Numbered from the stretch's first letter, positions 1 through 7,493 are shown. The stretch: 17,029 nt of DNA from CAZEHJ01 sp964512485 (GCA_964512485.1 CAZEHJ010000076.1:1-17029); one strand, 5' to 3'. Notes: a model not told the origin generated them from the sequence alone. Numbers and translations: made by a program.

Positions 1-866
1 ATCAAAGAAGTGATGAACGGGTCCAGTGTCCACTCGTGTGTGTACTGATTGACGGAGCCAAAAAAGCCGAAACCCTTATTTACGTTTGAAAACGTACCGG
101 GTTGGACGAGAACCTCACGATCAAACACTCCATCGGGAGGTCGCCAGCTATCATTGGTCATCGTCAAGCGCATTCCAACCGACATCAGGAACGGCTCGGC
201 ATCATCGGAAACTCCCAACTCCTTGGTCACATCTTCTTTGTCCGTGGTCAGACGGACCAGGACCTCCCATTTATCGTCCTGAACGAACTTGCCATATTTC
301 TCATCAGCATTTCCGTATGGAATAACCGCATTCAGGAACGGCTGTCCTGGAGCAAAATTCAGGAATCGGTACCACACCTCTACCCGGAAGGGCTCGCTGT
401 CGACGTTGGACCAACGAATCTTCTGGAAAACTGCTGCGATCGAAATGGTAGGATCATCCAGTTCCACGTCTGTGATCAACGGGATGGTGGTCGTTGCAGC
501 CGTCTGAATACCATCCGACCGCGTTACCCTCAGTTCGTACGTCCATCCCGGAATGGGAGTGAATGGAGCGTGGAATACGTGGCCGACGGATCCGTCCGAA
601 TATGTAATTACAGAATCCTGCCAAACGGTCGTATTTCCGGATTCAACTTCGAGTGTCGTGACAGTGGCATCAATGGACGTGTCATCAATACCTGCAAAGT
701 CCTGCCTGAGCGGAATGACACGTACATATTGCTCATCGGTGGCTGTATCCAGATACCCGAAAAGGGTATAGAACCGGTCCTCCTCAACAAAAGGGTTTAC
801 CGTGTCATCGCAACCGCCCATAAAGACGGCGATCAGAACGAATAAGGCCGGAATCAAGCGTTTCAT
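1..866 (-). CDS. DUF4249-like outer-membrane lipoprotein, 3' end cut by window edge
   Basis: The reading frame is open from ATG at 866 to base 1 with no stop, so the C-terminus is missing. The visible 288 residues begin with a lipoprotein signal peptide (MKRLIPALFVLIAVFMGGC; lipobox FMGGC, lipidated Cys19) followed by an acidic stretch. The rest aligns by eye with the protein at 3291-4145: shared patterns are G-[YF]-LD near residue 38, VESG..(T/V)VW.DSV, P-(I/L)-PG..Y.L.V, and GFFGSV..Y.H.W.LDP close to the visible end, so little is probably lost. Such proteins are usually encoded beside TonB receptors in Bacteroidota-like genomes, as here, and are presumed accessory lipoproteins; the ligand is unknown. 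An in-frame ATG at 908 overlaps the receptor stop (TGATG) and has a GGAG 8 nt upstream, so a start there with 14 extra residues is possible. I chose 866 because it gives a compact signal peptide. Confidence 0.85.
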   Translation of the reverse strand, partial: MKRLIPALFVLIAVFMGGCDDTVNPFVEEDRFYTLFGYLDTATDEQYVRVIPLRQDFAGIDDTSIDATVTTLEVESGNTTVWQDSVITYSDGSVGHVFHAPFTPIPGWTYELRVTRSDGIQTAATTTIPLITDVELDDPTISIAAVFQKIRWSNVDSEPFRVEVWYRFLNFAPGQPFLNAVIPYGNADEKYGKFVQDDKWEVLVRLTTDKEDVTKELGVSDDAEPFLMSVGMRLTMTNDSWRPPDGVFDREVLVQPGTFSNVNKGFGFFGSVNQYTHEWTLDPFITSL

Positions 867-907
867 CAAGGTACGCGGGGCGGAATATATGTTGTTTGAT
901 GTCGACA

Positions 908-3190
908 TCACTTGAACTCCACTTTTACACCGACGGTCGGAATGAGTGGAAGCTGATCCACACGTCTGAGCGTGAACAGATCGAGATAGAATAGATTACG
1001 ACGGTCATATGCGTTCAGCACGCCTGTCTGTATCGTCATGAATGTCGTAGGACCAATTCTGAACTCCCGATCCAGAGACAAATCGAGACGGTGATAGGTA
1101 GGCAGTCTGCCCGTGTAAGGCCTTCCATAGAGAACCCGCTCGTCACCCGGTACCTCGGTGACAGCGACAAGGCTGTCGAGTAGAACGAACCTGTCAAATC
1201 CGAGGGATTCATTAAACGGAAGTCCTGAACCGAACTGCAGACGAGCGCTGAAATTGAAGCCTTTGACCTTGATGTTGGTCATCACGTTGAGTTGGTCCTT
1301 CCGGTCATGCGGAGGAGCATAGGCCACATTTTCGTCTCCGGTCAGGAGCTGAAGTGCTCTGGCCGTCGTCGTGTACTCGACATTCGAGCGTCCCCAACTG
1401 ATCGTTGTCTGGAACTTGTCTGAGCTACCAAGCTCGAGTCGCAGATCGTACCCTTTTGCCGTGCCGTCGGCCCCCTGAATATTGGTAGTGAATCGGGGAA
1501 ACGCCGTCCATTCAGGTACGACCAGATTCGAAAGATCCTTGTAGAACCCTTCAGCGGCGAAACGCAGCCAATTGTTGGGTGCAATCCGATATCCGACGAT
1601 GGCGTGTTTGGCTTCCGGAATGAGACCAAACGGGGAGGCCGTCCAGGCGGTGAAGATATCACCGGCATCACGACGGTCGTTCAGGCCTGTGACCTCCTGA
1701 TGATAGACGCCTCCCGCTGCTGAAATGCGATGGATTCCCGTGTTCCAGACAATTCTGATTCTTGGCTCAATGAAGCTCTGGCTTTTGCTCGGGAACGTCT
1801 GTAATCTGATGCCCGGCTGAATGTTCAGTCCTTCGACCGGTCTGAACTCCGGCTCTATATAGGCACCTACTTCCGTGATAAACTCTTTTTTGAGATCCAC
1901 ATTCTGAAACAGTCCACCCAGATTGGCTTCCAGCTGGGAGGAGCTCAGGAAGATTCCCCAGTTGAAATTTGTCGTTCCGACGTAATGTGTCACATTGGTC
2001 GAGAATGAAAACACACTGGCTGTCGTCGAGCGTTCGGGCGCCCCTTGAGGTCCCAAATCATTCTGAAGTTCCGAATAGTTGATCAGGATTTCGGCAAATA
2101 TGGGCAGCGTCGAGGGCAGAAAGATGAAGCGTGAACCGACTGCCAGATTTTCCCACTCAACGACGTCCTGGGTGATACCATCTTCGTCTTCGTTGAGAGG
2201 GTTTACACCGAGTCGACCGGTGTCCGACGTTCTGATTCCCGAGAGTGACAGCTGCGCACTCTTGCCGAGATTGGCGTGGATCTTCGCAAACGCGTCGTCG
2301 AATTCGAACGGCAGAGGCTCATCAATCAGTTTGGCTGCTCCCTGCTCAATGACAGACTTACGGAACGAACCGAGGAAAGACACCTTGCCCGGAATCAGCG
2401 GACCTTCGAGCCGTATGGTGCTCACGAAAGGAGCAACCGTGACAGCTCCTACAGCGCGTCTCTTGTTTCCTGTGCGAGCCGTGATGTCAATCACCGAAGA
2501 GAGCCGGCCTCCGAATTTTCCGCCGTAACCGCCTGCATAGACGTCAGCCGTATTGATGATGTCCGAAGGGAACGCAGAAAAGAATCCGACGACATGAAAT
2601 GGTTGGAAGACCTGCATGCCGTCCAACATGACAAGGTTCTGTGTCGGCTCGCCACCACGGATGAAAAGTTGACCTCCACGGTCACCCTGAGAGACGACCC
2701 CGGGAAGAGCAGTCAGGTAGTTTACGAGGTCGGCAGAAATATCGGGCGCAGGTACGAGAGAGATATCGGCCGGTCGAACTGTTTGAAGACCCGCCGTGAC
2801 GTTTGCTGCACCCGCCGTTTCGCGAGCGCCTTCAACTACGACTTCCCCGAGCTCAGTTTCAGAGACGGAAATCGCGATGTTGATTGTTTGAATCCCACCA
2901 TCGACGATGGTCACATCCTGCTCGTAGTCGTCGTAACCGATATACGAGGCGCGAAGGGTATACGCACCGACCGGAACGCGTGAGACCGCATAGAACCCAT
3001 CCGTGTCTGTGGCCGCCCCGTAAAGAGCACCTGCTGGATTGGTAAGTATCACGTTCACGCCCGGAAGAGGCTGCGCATCAGATTCATCGGTGACAAAACC
3101 ACGAATCGTGCCAGTCTGCGCCGCAGAAGGTCCTGCTAGCAACAGAAAAAAGAAGGATAAAACCGCTAATCGCGCGGTTCCTGCGCTCAT
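908..3190 (-). CDS. TonB-dependent receptor (second copy of the receptor/lipoprotein module)
   Basis: An outer-membrane active transporter of about 760 residues. Order: signal peptide 1-25 (ends PSAAQ); carboxypeptidase-regulatory-like beta-sandwich about 27-110 (PLPGVNV, DTDGFYAV, GYDDYEQD); a TonB-box-like ELGEVVVEG near 114; plug about 125-235 with GDRGGQLFIRGG, PTQNLVMLDGM, FQPFHVVGFFSAFP and GGKFGGRLSSVID; then a beta-barrel to the end (PHDRKDQLNVM, YHRLDLSLDREF, final VGVKVEFK). The substrate cannot be read from sequence. It is strongly similar to the receptor at 4142-6451, most clearly in the plug, which indicates duplication. The frame stays open upstream to a TTG at 3313 that would overlap the preceding gene, and there is also an ATG at 3223. 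I prefer ATG at 3190 because it gives a clean signal peptide; no candidate has a good Shine-Dalgarno site. Confidence 0.92.
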   Translation of the reverse strand: MSAGTARLAVLSFFFLLLAGPSAAQTGTIRGFVTDESDAQPLPGVNVILTNPAGALYGAATDTDGFYAVSRVPVGAYTLRASYIGYDDYEQDVTIVDGGIQTINIAISVSETELGEVVVEGARETAGAANVTAGLQTVRPADISLVPAPDISADLVNYLTALPGVVSQGDRGGQLFIRGGEPTQNLVMLDGMQVFQPFHVVGFFSAFPSDIINTADVYAGGYGGKFGGRLSSVIDITARTGNKRRAVGAVTVAPFVSTIRLEGPLIPGKVSFLGSFRKSVIEQGAAKLIDEPLPFEFDDAFAKIHANLGKSAQLSLSGIRTSDTGRLGVNPLNEDEDGITQDVVEWENLAVGSRFIFLPSTLPIFAEILINYSELQNDLGPQGAPERSTTASVFSFSTNVTHYVGTTNFNWGIFLSSSQLEANLGGLFQNVDLKKEFITEVGAYIEPEFRPVEGLNIQPGIRLQTFPSKSQSFIEPRIRIVWNTGIHRISAAGGVYHQEVTGLNDRRDAGDIFTAWTASPFGLIPEAKHAIVGYRIAPNNWLRFAAEGFYKDLSNLVVPEWTAFPRFTTNIQGADGTAKGYDLRLELGSSDKFQTTISWGRSNVEYTTTARALQLLTGDENVAYAPPHDRKDQLNVMTNIKVKGFNFSARLQFGSGLPFNESLGFDRFVLLDSLVAVTEVPGDERVLYGRPYTGRLPTYHRLDLSLDREFRIGPTTFMTIQTGVLNAYDRRNLFYLDLFTLRRVDQLPLIPTVGVKVEFK

Positions 3191-3290
3191 TTTCAAGGGG
3201 CTGGGTGGTCTTGTTTGATACATCAGGCGGATGTTACGGTGCAGGATGTTTTCGACAAAGCTGAAATCAGGGTAATTCGCAGGTTCCTGG

Positions 3291-4145
3291 TCAGTTTTGG
3301 CTCTGGTCGTCAATAAATCCGATCATAGACAGACTCTGCGCGTCGAGCAGCCAGTCATGCTCATAATAACCGACTGATCCGAAGAAACCGTGGGCATTTG
3401 TGAGATTGGCCGGCTCCAGAAGATCGAGCCACTCCCGGCTTTCAATCGTGAGGGAAAAACCCAGTTCACGAAGACGGACTCTGCGTTCCGCGGGCTCATG
3501 ATTAAGTATTCGCAGCAGAATGAAGCGATCGACGGCCAGCATCACATCGAATGTCCACCCGTCAGGAATTGAAGAACCAATTCCACCATATGAAATAGGT
3601 ATCGTCTGTGGTGCTTCATCACCCACATCGAGCAGAGTGTAATGCATCGTCAGTGCTTTCGGTTGATCTTCCAGATTCACCATGAAAACCTGCTGCTTCA
3701 AATCCAGCGAGTCTCCGCGAACCGGGTCCTGATAAAAGGTCGGTGCGGAGGGTACTACGGTTGTGGCCGTCGCCCCGATCTCCCCGGGCCGCCCCACAGA
3801 AAGCCGATACATATGGCCCGGCAGCGGCTTGAAATCTGCATAATACACTGTGCCATCCGTGCCATCATTGAGCGTGACGACCGAATCACTCCAGACGACG
3901 AATTGTCCAGACTCAACATCGGACGTGATGACTTCCACACCGTCCATTTCAGCGGGATCCGACAATACTGTCGACCTGAGGCTTTCAATGCGTAATACCT
4001 GACGTTCAACCCGCATATCAAGGAATCCATGCACGGCGTACCTGGTCTCACCGTCGTCAATCTGTGGCTCGATGGTGTTGTCACAGGCTGAAAAAACCAG
4101 AGCACCCAGAATGCAGCACGATATGATCAGGAATCCTTGTCTCAT
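3291..4145 (-). CDS. DUF4249-type outer-membrane lipoprotein paired with TonB receptor
   Basis: A 284-residue lipoprotein with signal peptide MRQGFLIISCCILGALVFSAC (lipobox VFSAC, Cys21), then DN and a nearby acidic IDDGE. The body is predominantly beta: YAVHGFLDM, VESGQFVVWSDSV, PLPGHMYRLSVGRPGE, and a conserved end GFFGSVGYYEHDWLLD. This matches the DUF4249 pattern of Bacteroidota-like genomes, where the gene usually accompanies a TonB-dependent receptor. Its role is probably accessory substrate capture or lid function at the cell surface, by analogy with SusD-type partners, but that is inference. The start ATG overlaps the stop of the upstream receptor gene by 4 bases (ATGA), strong evidence for one transcript and coupled translation. 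The paralogue at 1-866 keeps the same domain layout. Confidence 0.88.
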   Translation of the reverse strand: MRQGFLIISCCILGALVFSACDNTIEPQIDDGETRYAVHGFLDMRVERQVLRIESLRSTVLSDPAEMDGVEVITSDVESGQFVVWSDSVVTLNDGTDGTVYYADFKPLPGHMYRLSVGRPGEIGATATTVVPSAPTFYQDPVRGDSLDLKQQVFMVNLEDQPKALTMHYTLLDVGDEAPQTIPISYGGIGSSIPDGWTFDVMLAVDRFILLRILNHEPAERRVRLRELGFSLTIESREWLDLLEPANLTNAHGFFGSVGYYEHDWLLDAQSLSMIGFIDDQSQN

Positions 4146-6451
4146 CTCACATCGACCCGGACTCCAACCGAAGGGACGATAGGCAATTGATTGACACGCG
4201 ATCCCGTGAAAATGTTGTATTCAAAAATATTCTCCCGGTCATACACGTTCACAGCTCCGGCCTGCAATGTCAGATCGGCCATCGAGAGGTTGAAAACTCT
4301 CTCGTATGAAAAATCGAGACGGTGATAGGTGGGAAGTCGGCCTCCAAATGGTTGAGCTCTGGAAACCAGCGTTTCTCCGGTGGCATTCAGATAATCGGTA
4401 TTGGCAGACTCTGTAACAGCTACACTCGTGAAGTACCCATTCACCTGAGTAAACGGAAGTCCGGATCCATATTGCCAGCGCAAGCTGAACTTGTTTCTAC
4501 CCATTGTCACCTGACTCATCGCATTGATCTGGTCTCGCCGATCATGAGGTGGATTGAATTCCAACTCGGGTAGCAGGAGTGATTGACCGGTGCCGGCAAT
4601 GAATATGGCTCGAGAGCGTTGTTCCGGACGGATGTAATCCACTCTGGAGCGCGTGTAGGCAAGCGACAGATATACTCTCGGTGTGGTGATTTCAACTTTT
4701 GTATCCACTCCTTCAGCCCTTCCATTCACACTTGAAAACTCGGCCAGAATGTTCACTTCATCGGAAAACACCGGGAATGAAAGATGGCTGAGGTCTTTTC
4801 GATACCCCTCCACGGTGAATTCAAGCCAGGGTTTGGGGCGACCCTTCCAGCCAGCTATGTAATGAACCGCCCGTGCCACGGGGGTTCCGCGAGGAGATGC
4901 ACTCCAAACCGTGAACACGTCAGAGACGTCCTGTTCGTTCACGAGCCCGACAATCTGCTGATGATATCTACCCCAAGCAAAACTGAGCTGATGATGGCTT
5001 CCTTCACCCAAGGGCTGAAGGAGCATCCTTGCGCGCGGACCAACAGATCGTTTCAATCCACGGGAAAATGCTTCTATCCTCAGACCCGGCTCGATCTGTA
5101 CGTATTCGTTCAATTTCCAACGGGATTCAATGAATCCGCCGCCGCTGCTGACTCCGTTGCTTACCTGCGAACGTCCAGATCCCAGCGTGAAGTCGAAAAA
5201 ATTGGTGTTTCCGAAGATGCCGAAGTTGACCTGATTCTCACCCATCAGATAGGTGAATCCCATGTTGAACACAAACTCCGAAACTTCTGCGAAGCGCACT
5301 TCTTCGGCCGTCTGTCGATACAAACTCGAGAGAGACGAATAGTAGACTGCCAATTCAGACATGACGGCTGCTTCGGCCGGGATGTAGGTGTAACGACCTC
5401 CGTAAGCCTCGTTTTTCCATGTCGACCGGCGGACCTCATCCTGGGGGCCCGCTGATCCGCCGACACCCAGATTCCCCGTGTCGCTGGTCCTGAGAGCCGT
5501 AATCGTCACACTGCTGGTCTGATTCAGGTAGGCGTGAAATTTGGCAAATCTATCACCGAACTGAAATGGGAGCTCCTGCCCCAGTACTTGCGGCGCCATC
5601 CTATCGATTATGGATTCTCTGGCAGAGAGCAATAGAGATGCCCGGTTTTTTGCAACCGGTAGCTCAATCTGCAGGCCGGTTAGAAAGGGCGCTATCGAAG
5701 CCGATCCGCGAACGCGGGTCTTGCTTCCATTTCTGGTGCGAATATCAATAACGGAGGATATTCTTCCTCCGTAACGGGCGCTGAATCCGCCGGCGTACAC
5801 ATCGGCGAACGAAACGATGTCTGCCGGAAAGGCGCTGTAAAATCCTACGATGTGAAACGGCTGAAACACCCTCATCCCGTCAATGAGAACGAGGTTTTGG
5901 GTTGGCGTTCCACCTCTGACAAACAATTGTCCTCCGCGATCACCCGTAGAAACCATGCCTGGTAGAGTCAGCAGATATCCGGCCAGGTCGTAGGAGACGT
6001 CCGGCATCGGGACCCGGTTCAGATCACCCGGTCTGATGGTTTCAAGACCCGCAACAAAGGTACCCTCATCGATACGCTGCGTTTCGACAATAAGCTCTTC
6101 CAAAAGCGTTCTGGATGGAGCGAGCATGATATCAAATTCACCTTCCAGAGGCAGAACCAACGTATCGCGGCGGGTTTCATATCCCAGGAAAGAAGTCTCC
6201 AGGATGTAGGTGGCCACATTCAGTCCCGAAAAGCGGTACACGCCGTCTTCGTCAGTGATTTGACCCGTTAACTGGATCGACCCGCGATACAGAACCACCG
6301 TCGCACCCGGTAGAGTCGAACGCGTTTCAGCGTCGACGACACTGCCCTCAATAACCTGCGCCGACACATGTGGAGCCAACAGGCCAGAAACAATCAGACC
6401 TGAAAATGCCAGAGCGGCGGTAAACAAGTATTTTGGGATGCGGGAGGACAT
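4142..6451 (-). CDS. TonB-dependent receptor (first gene of the operon)
   Basis: A 769-residue outer-membrane receptor. Signal peptide 1-32 (cleavage near HVSAQ); carboxypeptidase-regulatory-like domain about 33-112 (TLPGATVVL, DEDGVYRFSGL, GYETRRD); TonB-box-like LEELIVET near 117; plug about 125-235 with GDRGGQLFVRGG, PTQNLVLIDGM, FQPFHIVGFYSAFP and ARYGGRISSVID; then the barrel, ending VGVRVDVR. It is expected to import a scarce nutrient using TonB energy; the ligand is unknown. As first gene it should be controlled from the dyad-rich region upstream (6452-6717). The frame extends back to GTG at 6523, but ATG at 6451 gives a normal signal peptide. The barrel ends in Arg, and the other copy in Lys, rather than the usual terminal aromatic residue. 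The stop overlaps the start of the lipoprotein gene. Confidence 0.92.
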   Translation of the reverse strand: MSSRIPKYLFTAALAFSGLIVSGLLAPHVSAQVIEGSVVDAETRSTLPGATVVLYRGSIQLTGQITDEDGVYRFSGLNVATYILETSFLGYETRRDTLVLPLEGEFDIMLAPSRTLLEELIVETQRIDEGTFVAGLETIRPGDLNRVPMPDVSYDLAGYLLTLPGMVSTGDRGGQLFVRGGTPTQNLVLIDGMRVFQPFHIVGFYSAFPADIVSFADVYAGGFSARYGGRISSVIDIRTRNGSKTRVRGSASIAPFLTGLQIELPVAKNRASLLLSARESIIDRMAPQVLGQELPFQFGDRFAKFHAYLNQTSSVTITALRTSDTGNLGVGGSAGPQDEVRRSTWKNEAYGGRYTYIPAEAAVMSELAVYYSSLSSLYRQTAEEVRFAEVSEFVFNMGFTYLMGENQVNFGIFGNTNFFDFTLGSGRSQVSNGVSSGGGFIESRWKLNEYVQIEPGLRIEAFSRGLKRSVGPRARMLLQPLGEGSHHQLSFAWGRYHQQIVGLVNEQDVSDVFTVWSASPRGTPVARAVHYIAGWKGRPKPWLEFTVEGYRKDLSHLSFPVFSDEVNILAEFSSVNGRAEGVDTKVEITTPRVYLSLAYTRSRVDYIRPEQRSRAIFIAGTGQSLLLPELEFNPPHDRRDQINAMSQVTMGRNKFSLRWQYGSGLPFTQVNGYFTSVAVTESANTDYLNATGETLVSRAQPFGGRLPTYHRLDFSYERVFNLSMADLTLQAGAVNVYDRENIFEYNIFTGSRVNQLPIVPSVGVRVDVR

Positions 6452-6524
6452 CAAGGGTGATGAAACAAGCTGAGTAGGGTGTGCTTTTTTGTCCGGAGAT
6501 CGACTCCTACGATCTATCTCCACG

Positions 6525-6543
6525 CCTGTTCAGACAAAACAGG
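6525..6543. promoter_or_regulatory. Inverted repeat in leader of receptor operon
   Basis: Perfect 6-bp arms CCTGTT and AACAGG flank a 7-nt spacer. It lies 74 bases upstream of the receptor ATG at 6451, in the region expected to be the 5' leader. It has no following T-run toward the gene, so a simple terminator is unlikely. An operator or RNA hairpin is possible; short arms make chance a real alternative. Confidence 0.35.
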
Positions 6544-6550
6544 ATGTTCG

Positions 6551-6583
6551 GGTTGCGTCAGCTCAAGTCGAGCCGGCGCAACC
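6551..6583. promoter_or_regulatory. Bipartite inverted repeat / hairpin upstream of receptor operon
   Basis: Outer arms GGTTGCG and CGCAACC (7 bp, perfect) enclose a 3x3 partly paired internal loop and inner arms GCTC/GAGC around a 5-nt loop. As RNA on the minus strand this forms one long interrupted hairpin about 100 bases before the receptor start. It could be an operator in the divergent region or a leader structure. No known riboswitch was recognised. Confidence 0.45.
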
Positions 6584-6623
6584 AGATATTTGAATAGTGT
6601 AAAGTTTTATTTCTAGTTCTCTT

Positions 6624-6654
6624 TTCACAGGGAACGTATTCCCCACGATATAAT
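6624..6654 (+). promoter_or_regulatory. Promoter-like element with a dyad in a 19-bp spacer
   Basis: TTCACA (6624-6629, five of six matches to TTGACA) and a perfect TATAAT (6649-6654) are separated by 19 bases. The spacer contains the inverted repeat GGGAA-CGTA-TTCCC (6630-6643). The element faces the small membrane protein starting at 6718. A long spacer holding a dyad is the layout of MerR-family-activated promoters. The host sigma factor of this clade may use other consensus boxes, so the call is tentative. Confidence 0.35.
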
Positions 6655-6717
6655 TTGTACTCAACTGCATTACTATAAACGCCGTTTCACCCTGCGAGGA
6701 GTTCAACGGTTTTCGAA

Positions 6718-6957
6718 ATGAATAAACGAGCTCGTTTTTACGTTCTAGTCGTGATTGGCCTGTTCCTCTTGTTGGTTCTCGTCGATTCGCTGGGTGTCTT
6801 TGACTCGCGGCCGTATTTCGAGGTGCCTCATGGAAGTCATACGCACTATGTGCCCAAGGACTGTGACCCTCCACTGTCGCCAGGTGATTCGCCGACCCGT
6901 CGACCGGGTCCCGAGCAGATGGTCACGTGCGATGGACAAATCGTGGCTATCCAGTAG
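6718..6957 (+). CDS. Small single-pass membrane protein with HxxHxH (histidine-triad-like) motif
   Basis: A 79-residue protein. Residues 8-23 form a strongly hydrophobic helix after a basic start (MNKRAR), predicting an N-in anchor with the rest outside the cytoplasm. The exported part holds VPHGSHTHYVPKD at residues 37-49, with His38, His41 and His43 in an HxxHxH pattern, then a Pro/Gly-rich stretch and two Cys (49 and 71). The motif resembles the zinc-binding histidine-triad repeat of streptococcal Pht proteins (typically HGDHYHYIP), although there it occurs in multiple copies in large proteins. Metal binding is therefore a reasonable inference but unproven. GAGGAG lies 16 nt before the ATG, farther than usual. 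It is divergent from the TonB-receptor operon, and its stop lies 6 bases from the stop of the convergent acetyltransferase gene. The hydrophobic anchor and motif argue against an accidental frame. Confidence 0.75.
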   Translation: MNKRARFYVLVVIGLFLLLVLVDSLGVFDSRPYFEVPHGSHTHYVPKDCDPPLSPGDSPTRRPGPEQMVTCDGQIVAIQ

Positions 6958-6963
6958 CTGGAT
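6949..6963. repeat. Inverted repeat at convergent gene junction
   Basis: Perfect 6-bp arms ATCCAG and CTGGAT surround a 3-nt centre that is the TAG stop codon of the plus-strand gene. The next three bases are the stop of the minus-strand acetyltransferase gene. The position suits a bidirectional 3'-end hairpin, but neither side has a T-run, so intrinsic termination is unsupported. Confidence 0.35.
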
Positions 6964-7449
6964 TCAGCTGACCAGTTCAGTCAGTTGGTTTTCTTGCAGT
7001 CGCATCGTTACCCAATCCGACTGAGGCGTCGCACCCAGCTTGTCATAGAACGTTTTGGCCGTCTCATTCCAGTCCAGCACATTCCAGTCGAGTCGCCTGC
7101 AGCCTCTTTGAGTGGCAATTCGGGCCAGATTTTTGAACAGCGCCAGACCGATACCCTGACCGCGATATACCGGGTCTACATACAGGTCTTCAAGGAACAA
7201 TCCGAAGTTGGTCAAGAAGGTGGAATAGTTGTGAAAGTACAAGGCAAATCCAATGCACTTGCCACTGCCCCGTTCGTGTACAACCAGAGCTTCAATGCGC
7301 GGAGAGGCGTCTTCTCTCAGTTGTTTTCTCAGCTGTCCTTCGTCTGGATGTGATTTGTCCTCCAGACGTTCATAGCGGGCGAGCGCGTTGATGAGATCGA
7401 CGATGCAGGGCGCATCCTCCGGCACTGCTGCGCGAATGGTAAAAGGCAT
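6964..7449 (-). CDS. GNAT N-acetyltransferase, diamine/spermidine acetyltransferase-like
   Basis: A cytoplasmic 161-residue protein covering one complete GNAT fold. It has the N-terminal TIRAAVPEDAPCIVDLINALARYE region, beta-4 FLEDLYVDPVYRG, the acetyl-CoA pyrophosphate loop RGQGIG (residues 96-101), and DWNVLDWNETAKTFYDKLGA with Tyr135 as candidate general acid. GFALYFHNYSTF and the LDWN...FY-LGA pattern are typical of the eukaryote-like spermidine/diamine N1-acetyltransferase (SSAT) branch, so the acceptor is probably a polyamine or other small amine such as a lysine analogue; the exact substrate is uncertain. The start has AGGA 7 nt upstream. It lies 44 bases downstream of the M1 peptidase gene on the same strand and may share its transcript. 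Confidence 0.88.
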   Translation of the reverse strand: MPFTIRAAVPEDAPCIVDLINALARYERLEDKSHPDEGQLRKQLREDASPRIEALVVHERGSGKCIGFALYFHNYSTFLTNFGLFLEDLYVDPVYRGQGIGLALFKNLARIATQRGCRRLDWNVLDWNETAKTFYDKLGATPQSDWVTMRLQENQLTELVS

Positions 7450-7493
7450 GGGGGATTCCTGATGCTTGATTCTATTGTTCAGGGTGACGTGAT

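Noticed and set aside
102..845. Long plus-strand open frame (247 codons)
   Set aside because: It is antisense to the truncated DUF4249-like lipoprotein, whose minus-strand frame has a signal peptide and a clear paralogue. The plus-strand translation has no recognisable domain.
2276..2983. Plus-strand open frame inside the second TonB receptor gene
   Set aside because: It mirrors the conserved plug coding region. Its product is low-complexity, Arg/Asp-rich and lacks any known motif.
6563..6874. Minus-strand open frame of 103 codons across the divergent region
   Set aside because: It covers the promoter-like element and is antisense to the small HxxHxH protein. It has no hydrophobic or motif signature, and the opposite frame is more convincing.
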